From positions 43,174,501 through 43,238,500 of the forward strand of contig JAMPIT010000230.1 in NCBI GenBank assembly GCA_026261815.1: 64,000 nucleotides of DNA, written 5' to 3'. A model generated the notes under the pieces. It saw only the letters and a list, made by a program, of their open reading frames with translations. It made no database searches and was not told the DNA's origin. Below, piece by piece: positions 34,201 to 46,200 of this stretch; positions within the stretch are counted from its first letter, which is position 1; each line of letters opens with the position of its first letter. Origin of the DNA: Monarcha castaneiventris obscurior. Taxonomy: Eukaryota; Chordata; Aves; Passeriformes; Monarchidae. The position numbers and the translations under genes are program-made.

Positions 34201-37200
34201 CCCATAGAACAGACAGGATAAACCTGCTTTAGTCTGGCTGACTAACAGAAGGGATTCATTGTCTCTAGTATTCCGCCTTGTTTGCTGAAGAATTTAGAAG
34301 GTATTTAGTGAATAGGGTAGAGTCTGAATGGGGAAAAAAGGAGAAATGCAGTGTCAAGTGAGCTGGAAATCACAGGTCTAGAGAATCCATTTTATCCCAT
34401 CTCCCCCAGAGAGTTCCTGGTAAATCATTCATCATTAAATTTCTTAGTGCTTGCCATGAACTGTATTTTTGTTCCCTTGGTGCCCAGATGAACAACAACT
34501 GCCACTGCAGGATTCTGGGGGGAACTCAGAAAACTTTTATCTGAAAAATCCAAACAACTGATCGACACTCAAAATAAGTATACTTTAATCCATGTCTAGG
34601 CTTCAACTTAAAAGAAGAAATATCACAAGTGGGTCTTGCAAATATACGAGATATAGTGAGTGTTACTATCTGCATGAATCATATGAATAAAATTCCAAAA
34701 CATGAAGAGAATTATCCTTGAACATCACCCCAAAAATAATGAAGATGTTACTGAAGACTGAATACTCAATGAAGTTTAGGATCTAGTTGAGAAGTATCAC
34801 ATGTTCATGCTGTTAAAGATTACATACACCAGGGATAACATTCAAAGCAGAAGAAGCTTTAGTTACACTTCTGAACTTACAGTTTCTTGACTTCAATAAC
34901 ATTCATTAAATCTAAAGAAACATGCGCGGGTCTTCAATGTTTCTGTTGTACTTGTAGACACAATCAAAACTGTTCATCAAATACGTAATATATTATGAGT
35001 GTTCAGAGGCTCTTGACAGAAGAAAAAAGATTCTTTGATGGTTTATAAATTGAGGGAAGAGGAAAGGCAGCATGGAACTGATGCAACAAACGGCCATCTA
35101 GCTGTTTCCAGCACAGCCAAGTCAACATTAATTCTGCCAGCTGCAATACAGACTTCTTTAGCTTGCACACAAGGTTTTTTATCAGCGTTCAGAGATTACT
35201 TCCTACCTAAGATTATGGCAGATACCTTAATGCAGTAGCAGGAAAAAAAGCATGGGGTTTTACTGGAGGAAAATTACCGCTGGGGAGAAATTAAAAATCT
35301 GTATCTTACCAATATTTTTCTGAATTTCCATGATGTAATACTTCTCTGGAGTGCTACAGGTGAAGCTGAAAGTCACATTCTCCCCAGACTTTATCTTGAG
35401 GTCAGAAAGGATGAAATTTTTAATGCGAATTAGACAGCTTGGTGAAACACCGGGTCTCAGTTTAATCATAACTGTGGTGTTGTCCACTTTATGAAGAGAG
35501 ACTGTAAAGGAATCTAAGAAAGAAAAAATATACAGAATAGAGGTGTTTTGTTATTAGCACACATGAATAACACCAGCCTCTCCACACAGCCCCACTGATG
35601 CCACAGTGTCCGAGGGAATATTAGCATCTACATTCTCAGGAGCCCCTGGCGTTGTACCAATGGAAAGCACCTTCTCTCTTCCAGCACTGACAACATAAAA
35701 ATATGCTTGCTGCATGTGCCCAGGAGAGGTATACAGGGAATTTGTGCAGAATCAGTTCTGCTCCAGTTTACCCTCAACCAGTGTCATTTATTTCACATTT
35801 AAAAAGTAGCTCAGCTGTTCTTTCAAATTTTTGTTCTCCTGATTTTTGTTTTCAGTCTGTTGTCACACAACCTGCTTCATTTCTGAAGGCACCCATCGAG
35901 TCACGACTCAATTCAGGAAGTTTACTCAGCAGCCAAACCAAAAAACAAGCTTCAACTTTAATCACGAACAATGATAACAGGTGAACCACTGGGTATAACT
36001 CAACAATTACTGCAGGCCAGGTGAGGTATTCCAGCAATACCAAAAACACATACCAACAGATAATTTTATGTGCAGCCATGACCCTCTCTCACCTTCCCCA
36101 CCCTTCACAACTCATTCCCTGGAGGAACAGGATGCCTGTGCAGTGCCCCTCACCAGCACAGAAGGCATCTGGTGGCCTGAAACAGACTGTGTGTGCTTGG
36201 ACACCTCCTCTCCATTTCTGACACGACCATCACTGATTCACAGCTTTTGGGAAATACTTCACAGATTTCAACCTATCTTCAAGTACTGCCAGATGCAGGA
36301 GCAGCTCTCACAGGAAATACTGGAGCCACTGAATAAACTGCTAGTTGAATGATCTTTTATTTTACTAAAACAAAAAAAAATGACTTTATGAAAAAATGGT
36401 TTATCAAAAAAATGACTCAAACCTGATTGTCTTCTAAAAATATACACACAATATAAGACACCAGGGAGCACTGACTGGACATTCAGCATGACTATTATTA
36501 ACTTCAGTTGGATGCTTAGCAAATATTGAGCCCAGTCCTGGCCAAAATAAGTCAAGTTTGCAATGAAGTTGCAATGAACCATACCCGAGCCCCAGGTGAA
36601 AATCTGAAGGTGGCCTTTTCTGCTGCTTGTTTTCACTGTTCTCCCTTCCTTATTTCAGTGTATGGAAGATAGAATTGCAGTGTCTACAGCACTTGTGCTC
36701 TCAGTGTATATGAAAAAAAAATCATGCATATAAAAATTCGTAAGAGATCTAGAAATAAAGCTCGGATCAAAAACATTTCTTCATTGAGTGGAACATCACA
36801 GAGGGCTGCACGACAAAGCTCTGCCCGTTTTCCAGGTTGGGAATCCTCTTGCTCATTAACCTCAGTGAAGGAAGATTTACACTGGGGAAGCCAGCAGAGC
36901 AGCGCCCTGAGGGAGCCCCTGAAGCCATTCCAATCACCAGGCAGCACGACGGGAAGGTGTAGGAAAGCAGCTTGCTCACACACATCTGCAGGATGCCCCA
37001 GGCTCTGTCCAACTGCTCAGCATCCCTCTAGCACCAGTCTGGTCCATGTCAGCTGCTGCCGGTGCAGGGGTGATAAGGATGATAAGGGTGATAAGGACGC
37101 TGGTCAGAGCCCAGACATGCAGGGGCTCACCCGGTGGGGTTGTGGGGAGCAGGGCTGAACACTCCACGGGAACCTTTTGATCAGCAGAGCCCTCTAATAG

Positions 37201-40200
37201 CACACGAGCACACCAGAGACCCTCAACAAAAACACCCATCCAGCTCAAAACTTCAGCCAACGCAGCTGCTGAAAGCAGCTTATTGCATTAGTGACTCAAT
37301 TTCATACAAAAACCATCTGTTCTATTGTAGAGAGGTTTGAAAACCTAATTTTTACAGAAATCTCACGGTTCTGCAGGGCCAGACTTTCACTGCAATGCTT
37401 TGCAAAAGCCCTGGGGACTGAGCAGTCGGCATGGTCTGTCCCTGCCACTGGAAACATTGCTGCTCCAGGTTTGCCAACACCAGGCATCAAAAATCCCACT
37501 GCTAGGGGGAGTAGGGCAGAATAGAGTACTCAGAGACATAGCCCATCATGTGTTTATCTGAGTTTTGTTGTACTTGAGCCTTTTTGCAGCCTTTCTAGCT
37601 TTTCTACACAATCTTGGGGTCAACAGACTTAGCAAGTCCTCGAAACTGTCTTACCTATTTGCCTCCAGGATCAAAGGTTTTAAATTAAAATCTCAAACAC
37701 CACAAGGCTTGCCAAATTGCAGCACATATTTGTAAACAACCCTCTAATACCATTAGTGAGCACCTGGTCATTGAGTAACTTTCTACAGCTTTTAAGAGCT
37801 GGGACAGTTCTCTGACCTGAGAGCCTACACTGAATTCTCCTGCCTCTTCCAAAGGCTGGCACACCTTACATCTGGGTTTCTGCATTAGAAATGCTTTTGC
37901 AGAGGTTTTCAATATGGATTTTCCTGAGGAAATTCAAAAGTTGGTGGTGTAGCCCGGGAACTGCCTGTACAATGACCTTCAAAGCACACAGGCGACAATT
38001 GTAGGGGCAATGTCCATGGGGTGGGGAAAAGAAGAGAGTAAAGCCAAGCAAGCAGTCAGTGCTGCTCTTCCTCATTCTTCAGGAGGAAGCAGTCTCCATA
38101 AGAGATAGTAAAACAACTACTTCCAACCTAGCCCAGAGTTTTATTTCCCATACCACTGGATTCTTTTTGGGTTCTCTCGGGGCTTCATTTGTAACACTAA
38201 GTGCACAAAATACCTTTGACCACGATGATCATCATTTTTCCGATGTTTAAGTCATCCAGCTATGAAGCGTTAATAGCATAAACCAAATAATTAATAACTA
38301 CACACAAAAGAGACTTCTTTCTTGCACACGGTAATTGTCATAGTCATCTTGTAAGTTTAGAAATATTACTGAAAAGTGTGTTCCTAACTCTCTGGTCAAA
38401 CAGTTATCACTGTTCCCTTCCCCATCCCTGGGAGAGCACAGCCACGTGGCCAACCTGACAGGACAGGGACCAGGACCACCAAGAGCCAGCACTCCTGCAC
38501 CACATGCTGGCACATGGCTCTAATTTTTAGTCATGAGGATTAAGTTTAAGCATAGCTTTAAGCACGTGACTAGTTTTAAATCAAAACAAATACACACCCT
38601 GAGCCGAAACCAAGGAACAGAAGTTTTCAACCTTTTGAAATAAGCAAAGCATTCCTACAAGGGTCAAAACAAAGTATTGTCTTCCCCAACCCTTGAAAGA
38701 CCTAAATTCTGTTGCCTGGGCTTTTTTTCCCTACCTCCCCCTCCTCCTGCTGACATCATGACCATATAATCATTCTTCACTTGATCTCTCTGCAAGAATA
38801 TCAGATATTTGTCAGCTCAATATCATTTTCCAGCATAGATTTGTCCCATTCCTCAGCTTTCCTAAATAGGACCCGCCCAAAATCACAGAAATGTTTTCAA
38901 TTATCAATATATCATCACAGCAGTAGCAAATAATGATGCAGATCTATAGCAAATTAGGCCAGCAAAGTTGCCTGCTAGAAGCCCACATGAGAACAGACAC
39001 CTTTAGTGCATAAACAAACAGCCTGCACAGATGAAAATCCACAGATAATAATTTTGGCCAAGAAATAAGAGCGTGGTGCTGTAATGCCAACAGCAGCCAG
39101 CTGCCAGGGATGTGCTAAACTGCATTAGACTATCAAACCTAATAGGAAAAATTGAATAAAAGAATCATGCAGAAAGCATATCCAGTGATCCCAAAGTCAC
39201 TAAAAATAAATGAACAAATGGCTAAAAACCCCCAAACTACAGCCACACATGAGCAGCACGATAGAGAGACTACTTAAAGAGCATCTTTATTGGAGAGCTT
39301 TTATAAAAAGGAGTGAGTCTACTCATGACTCACACTACTCTGTCTTTGTCTATGACTCCCACTGCATGCCGTTTTATTAGGATTACCAGTAACTGGACAC
39401 ATTTCTTGAAAAGAAGCAATTTCCACGCCTTATTGCTGCTGCACAGGGATGACACACAGGATATCCAAACCAACAAGAGGAAGCATTGCCAAGCTGGATC
39501 TCGTCTCTGCCTATACAACAATGAAATTTTTCAGCCAGAAGATGTTAAAGCCTTCAATCCTGAGCTGGTTCATAGCTGATGCAGACAGCTGATCTCACCC
39601 TACTCTTTTTTCCTCTAAGCAATTACAGTTTTGTAGCCTCCCTTGGATATTTCATCAATTGCCCTAATCTCAGTCTGCATCCTCCCTTTCACAACTGGAT
39701 TTTTCTACTGCTCATCCTCATTTCAGAATGTGCCTTCATGACAGTTGTGCCATCACAGCATCCCTCTACCACTAGAGTAATGCCCCTCTCTGCACAAACA
39801 CAGCTTTTTCTCAACAGTATGATATTTCCAAACTTCTGTGTTACTGCTCAGAGCTCTCCCACTGGGGTTAGAAACAAACTGCATAGTGTAAAACAAGTTC
39901 AATTACTCCAGAGAGTTGAGCCTAAATTTATTTACTGTGTTTGCATCTGACAATCTCATAGTTATTCTAACATCTATGTATAAATGTTGAAAGGACATTT
40001 TTCCTGTACAAGAGTGGGTGCAATGCAGAAAATAGCTGGCAAGTAGTCAGGGCAGTGGCACTCACAGGGAGTGTGTGTAAGTATGCACAAGCAAAGGACT
40101 TGGCAGAACAGCAATTTTTATGGCTATGTAAAGTGCCTTGCTACACAAAGCAGGAGCTAGAACAGAGTCCAACTAGTTTTGGCTTGACAGCTGCATTTTA

Positions 40201-43200
40201 TTGCAGTAATTTACCCACATGGATCTATGCCTTGTTTCACATGACTTGACCGGATGGATTAAAACAATCAAAAAGGCCCCAGACAGACCAAGAAAACCAA
40301 ACCCACTGCAAAATCCCAGATGTTAGTTTATCCCAGAATTATGTACAAAAACTGTTGGTTTGCTCATTCTGGTTAGATCATGGCCTTGTTCCATGACAGC
40401 CATTTTTACTGAAACCCAGCTGGACAGGGCTGACTCAGACCCCACTCATGAGCTGGAGGAGCCGGGAGTAGCAGCAACACTGGCTCCGATGAGGAAATAG
40501 CTGCATCCAACTCCCTGTTCTGCCCCAGAGGGATATGAACCCACACAGCCAACACACCTCTTCGGAGAACAGGCTCGTTCCCTGTGTATGGTGCCACCGG
40601 CTTGGGACAAGGATGGCACAGGGATGCTGTGTGCCTCCACAGCTCGGCAGGCTCTCCTGGAGGCTCACTGCCTCCTGCAAGCCCTTGCAGGGATGCTGAC
40701 CTGCAGGCACACTCAGAGCCTGCTGAGGTTGTTCCACTACTCATAATCTGCTGCAAGAGTCACAGCAAGGGTGCGGGAAGCAAGGGGGACAACACAGTAA
40801 CTCAGTGTGGTGGTGCATCACCTCCAACACAATTCACTGCACAGCTCACTCAAATTGGCCAAAAACAGGTCAAAAAATAATTGAAATAGTAAACATCTCC
40901 CTGCTTTGCCAACTCAGTCGTTTTGCACCTGTCTTATTAACAACCTCTTTCTCAATTTGAGTCCAGCTCTCCAGTTCAGCTGCAGCACCCAATTGCCCAA
41001 GCATCATTCAGTCCTCCAGTCTCATCTGCAGTGTAATCCAGGTGACTGCCTTCACATTCTTCAAGCCCTTAGCAAAGTTAGTCAGGGACCCACACATCTG
41101 GACTCCTCTCACCTCCTGAACAGTGCTGTGAGCAGCAAAAGGGGGATCACCAGCACCATCACAAACTGCAGCCAACCCTTCTTGCTGCAAGCTGCTGAAA
41201 TCCTGTTTGACTTTGCTTACATTTAAAAGGTAAACTATTCTCTACACTGCATGATTATCTCCTCATATTTGGACCTGTCTTCCACCACCACACTTGCCTG
41301 GGAAATGAGGTCCATATTTTGTGAAAGGATTGCTTTAAGGAAATCACCCAGAAAATTACAGTGATAAAATCTGCAAAGCTTGTAAACTCTTACAGATAGA
41401 TGCTGCCAATTGCTATTATGCCGTGGTAACCACACCTCAGGAGAGAGCACGTGGGGGAGAACACCCATCCCTCAGCCATCACAGTACTTGCCCCCTAATC
41501 TTCGCTGATTGTTTAAACTGATAGCCAGGATCGGGATGCAAAGCAGGCGGGATGTCACACATTTCTCTCCTCATCAGGGAGGAAGGGCAGACACTTCTGG
41601 CATAGTGATGTTACAAGCCATTCCAGCACAATTCACCAGAGAAGAGCTGCCAGCACCCCAGGCAAACAAGGCTGCTCCCTCAAAAGTTGTTAATTCATTA
41701 ATTTGTAACGCCTAACAGGACTGAAGTACCTTCAGATTTAAAACAACTGGGGGGAAAAAAACCCGAACAACTATACATTTCTGTACTTGTACCCCTTTCT
41801 CTAGAACCTTTCTGGAAGATAATTAAGACACTCATATGACTCGTGTAATGGATTGAAGAAAAAGAAGCTTTTTTCACCACAAGTGGGAAAAACACAGTGT
41901 TGACTCTGAGCTGCCTTTTCTCAATTATTATTTTACAGATAGGAAGTGTTGCTGCTTCTGTAGAGGTGAGATGGAGAGCCCAGCAAACACCGTCTATGAG
42001 CTGACCACCTTCTCGCATACAATGTACAAAATGTTCAACACGTGGCTCTGCACAGCTTGACAAAAAAATGTCACACTGGCTCGAGGAACACTGACACCAC
42101 ACAGGTCCCTGCAGGAGCCTCCCTTGATCAAAGGGGTGTTTGCTTGCTTGCACAGTTTTTATCCCTACCTTGATTTAAGCCAGCAAGAGGACAACATCTC
42201 AGAGCATGTCTGAGCAGCTCTTCGATCTTGGCTCTGGTTAACAAAGGTGTAAAAGCACATTTCGCAACCAGGGATCCCTCCCACGCTAAATCCTGCCATC
42301 AGCTCTTAGTCTCTCACTTCTGAGGAACTCCAGATCATCCCTTTCCACTCCTCAAAGCTGGCTCTCTCCTTACGCTAATGTCTCACAGCCTGAGACTCAG
42401 AAAAGCCAAAGCCAACTCCAAAATGCCATCATAACCTCCCAAAATAAGAGTTTGATCCAATATCAAGTAACCACACTCACTTTGTTCCCCAAGAAATCAA
42501 AAGACAGGCTGCCCCACGGCACCCTTGTGGATGGCTGTTAAAAGGTGTCTAGTAGAACAGGCAAAATAGAGACCTTGTCCCCTGTACAAGAGATAGATTT
42601 AAAAAAAAAAATCACTTTTTCCACAGTAACGGCAGCCCGGGCACTCACAGGCAGGCTAGATCTTAATAACATACCTGAAATGCGTATCTATTACACACTA
42701 TGGCACAATTCTTCAGCTGAAGGTCTTCCTGAAGGTCTCCCAGGAGGTCCCATCAATACTATCCACACCAAGCAGGCCCTGCTGCAGGCAGCAAACTCTC
42801 ACCTCTGACACCAGCTAATACAGAAACTCAAGATGTTGCTCTAACACAAAAACCAGCAGCCAACAATTTACCCAGCACAGCCCAGCCCACGTCCTTTCCT
42901 TCACACCCTGGTGGTACAAGCAGATGTGAAGCAAGAAGAAACTGTATGGTAACATCTGCAAGAGATTCTGGAATTTTACGAATCAAGGGATGGTGACCCG
43001 GCTCCATTGGCTGAGTCCTCCTAAGAGAGCACCAAAAGTCAGCAGCTGCTCTTCAGGAACTGGTTAATGGTTTGGTTCCAACAAGCCAACCCGTGCTGCA
43101 GGGGGTGTGTTGTCCTCTCCAGAGCTGAGGTTTGATAAAGCCACCTGAACAGCATCAGTGAGTTGGATGCTGTCCCAGAAGCTGGTGGAAGTGCTTTTTT

Positions 43201-46200
43201 AAAGTGACATCTTTACTCTTTCCCCCAGTTGCACAAAGGTTTATAAATTACAGAAATTACTAAAGGTGCAGATTTAAAAAAATATTTTAACAGAAGGTTA
43301 CAAGAGTAGCCCAAAAAAGAGCTCATTTAGACCAAAACTGGCATCCAAGGCCATTTCCCCCATATCCTCTAGCCTGACACATGCTTTGTTGCAGCTGAGT
43401 CTTTCTAGGAGCCCTCCCGAGGACACCAAGACCAGAAAACATCCAAACGGAGAGCTCCAGGGAGCACCCAAAAGAGAGCAGGAGGACTTGGCTGCTATAA
43501 GAGAACTACTGCTCAGCTCAGCAGCACAGCCCACTCATGGCAGTGGTGAGCAGCCCCAGCTTCCCCCACAGCCCCAGGAATAACCCAGCACCACCACTGA
43601 TCCCGCCCTGGCCACAACACAAAGGAGTTCAACTCCACACACATTCACTGCTCTTCTCTAACATTCGTCTCTCACTGCCCAGGACCGGAAGAAGGTCATG
43701 TTTTGCCATCAGCAATTACAAAAAGCAAATGAGAATGTGATCAATACAGAGAAACTGGCAAAAAAAAAGAAGCTACTCAGCCATGATCTATGCTATTCTG
43801 CAAACACACCATGCCCCTGTCACCCACAGCTTTAGTCAACACAGGTAAAGCCAAAAGCATCTTGACTTTGCTCTCAGTACAGGATGGTTCCTCATGCTAT
43901 TTCAAATTTGAAATATTTCTGGAATGCGCTAAGTGTAGAGTCGTTCAGCCTCTGCCTAAGACTGAGGGTTTGGCAGTTGTGGATCACAAAGCTTTTCATT
44001 TAACATATGCCTGTACAAATACCAATTAAACTGCGTGATAAGGGCTACATTATTAAACCGAACCCCAGCAACATTTATTTGTGAAAATACTGCAGCTGCT
44101 ATTACATATTTCAGGAGGTCAGATTATTTTTCCAGTAATTTTTCTCCTACTTCTTTTCTATTCCAACATTATTCATAGATAAGATAATTCATATAAACAA
44201 TTAACAAGGCTGAGCACAACTGACCCAAATGATAGCTGATACCAGGAAGGGGAAAGGTTCTTCCCTTTATTTCATAGAGCAAGCCCTGGTTTCTATCTAG
44301 AAACTCATTACAGTATAGCAGGACAACACACGGAATTGTAATAAAAATGAGAGGAGGACAACCTTCTAGCTAACAAAATTTCCTCCATGTCACAGGTCCA
44401 TGGTGGTACTCTGAACATGAGATTCAGCAGCCTCCAATTCTCTCACCTTGTCTCTCCCTTGACTAGTCCTTTGCCTTGAGCCAGTGCCAAAAACTAATCC
44501 TTTTCAGCATGTTTTCCCCTAATCATTGTTTGGCTGATGAGCCACCGCATCAAATGACAACCCCAGGCACAAAAAAGACACCAGCCACCTAAGGGGCCAG
44601 GCTCAGGAGCTGGCTCATCACATCCCGTTTCTTCTCTCCTGCGCCACTTTGTAGCCAAATGGCTGCTACTTGTTGGTGTTTCCAGTTTTGCCTATGAGTA
44701 AGCCCAGGACCAAAAGTACAGCTCTTGGAGAAACTTCATTTACAAAACTCCAGAGATCGTAACCTTACTGAGGATCTCTAGTGGGTGGGCACTCAAATTG
44801 GTGGTCATTTGTGCTGCTATGGACAATAACATCAGCTCAGTGTATTAATCCTCAAATATTTTCATGTTCCCACCTCCTCACGCACCCACTCAGGCTGTCA
44901 CATTACCTCTACATCCCTTCAGACCTACAGATGAACAAAAAGCACACACAGACAAGGCTCACCTCTTAAAAACAAACATCTCAAACACACAAAGTTCTGG
45001 AATTGTGGGGAAAAAAAAAATTAAGTGTATTTTCTGGTGGAGAACTTAAGGTAGTAGCACCAGAACTGAGGCACACTATAAATAATTTACTATAAACACA
45101 TTAGTTTCTAGAGAGTAAAATGTTAGCACTCCAGACTGATAATGGCATGAGGCAAGCAAAAAAAAAAAAGTTTCAACACATGTACATTGGTTGTAGTCTT
45201 AAAAGGAGAGGTCTCAATCGAATGAATAAATGGTGATTCAGAATGGAAACAATCCTGTTTCCACCGACTTTCAGAGGAGAACAAACAGGGCAGTTATTTA
45301 TATTCCATCAGAGCAGCAGGAAGACCCTGCTAACAGCTTGGGGATTTTTATTTTATTAAATGAAGCAGCTTTACATGTTAAGACTGACGAGTGACTCAAA
45401 TCCGTCAGTTGCCAAGAAAAAGGTAACTGGAGGGTAGGGCAAGAATCAACATGGCACTATCTCTAAATTCACTTATTATAACACCGACATTTTAAAGACA
45501 AAGCCCAGAATATATATGCAGATTTTATCACATTTATAAGGATACTTTAAACATGAAACGTTTGTTTATGTTACATAGACAGCATAAAAGTCTGATTAAC
45601 TTCATTATTAGTGCCTTGAAGAAACACATTTTTAGTGGGAAAACACATTTTCAAAGGTCAGATAAGCAATACTCTGTTCACACACTCCCACGTCTGTGTA
45701 CAGCTATCACACCAAATACTTCTTTCTGTAGTTTCCCAGCTATAAGTTAGAACCAATCTTTCATTTGATAATTCACTTTACACATTAAGTTGCATCTCAA
45801 GAAAACCCACAAGCTCCTCTGAGGACAATGTGACCAGCCACGCTTGACCTACACCTTCCTACAGGAACACCGCTGTAATACTGTTCCTGCTGGGAAAGGG
45901 GGGAGGGAGAGGGTGAGAGGAGAAGGAACTTCATCAAGGATGACAAGAGACAGCTTTAGAGACAGGCACACCAAAATTTGTAGCCATCCCACCAGGGCAT
46001 CACCACTCCCCAAGAAGAGGCACGTGTGCCTCGTACACACCCCATGTGCACACCCAGCCTAAACCCAGCCCTGCTGGAAGGGAGGAAGCTGCAACCAAGG
46101 AAAGGGAGGCAGCCAAAACACAGCAGCAGCAGAGCCAGTACCAGCATCAGCACCAGGGCAACAAGAACTCCTTAAAAATTACAAACTACATAGGAGTGCA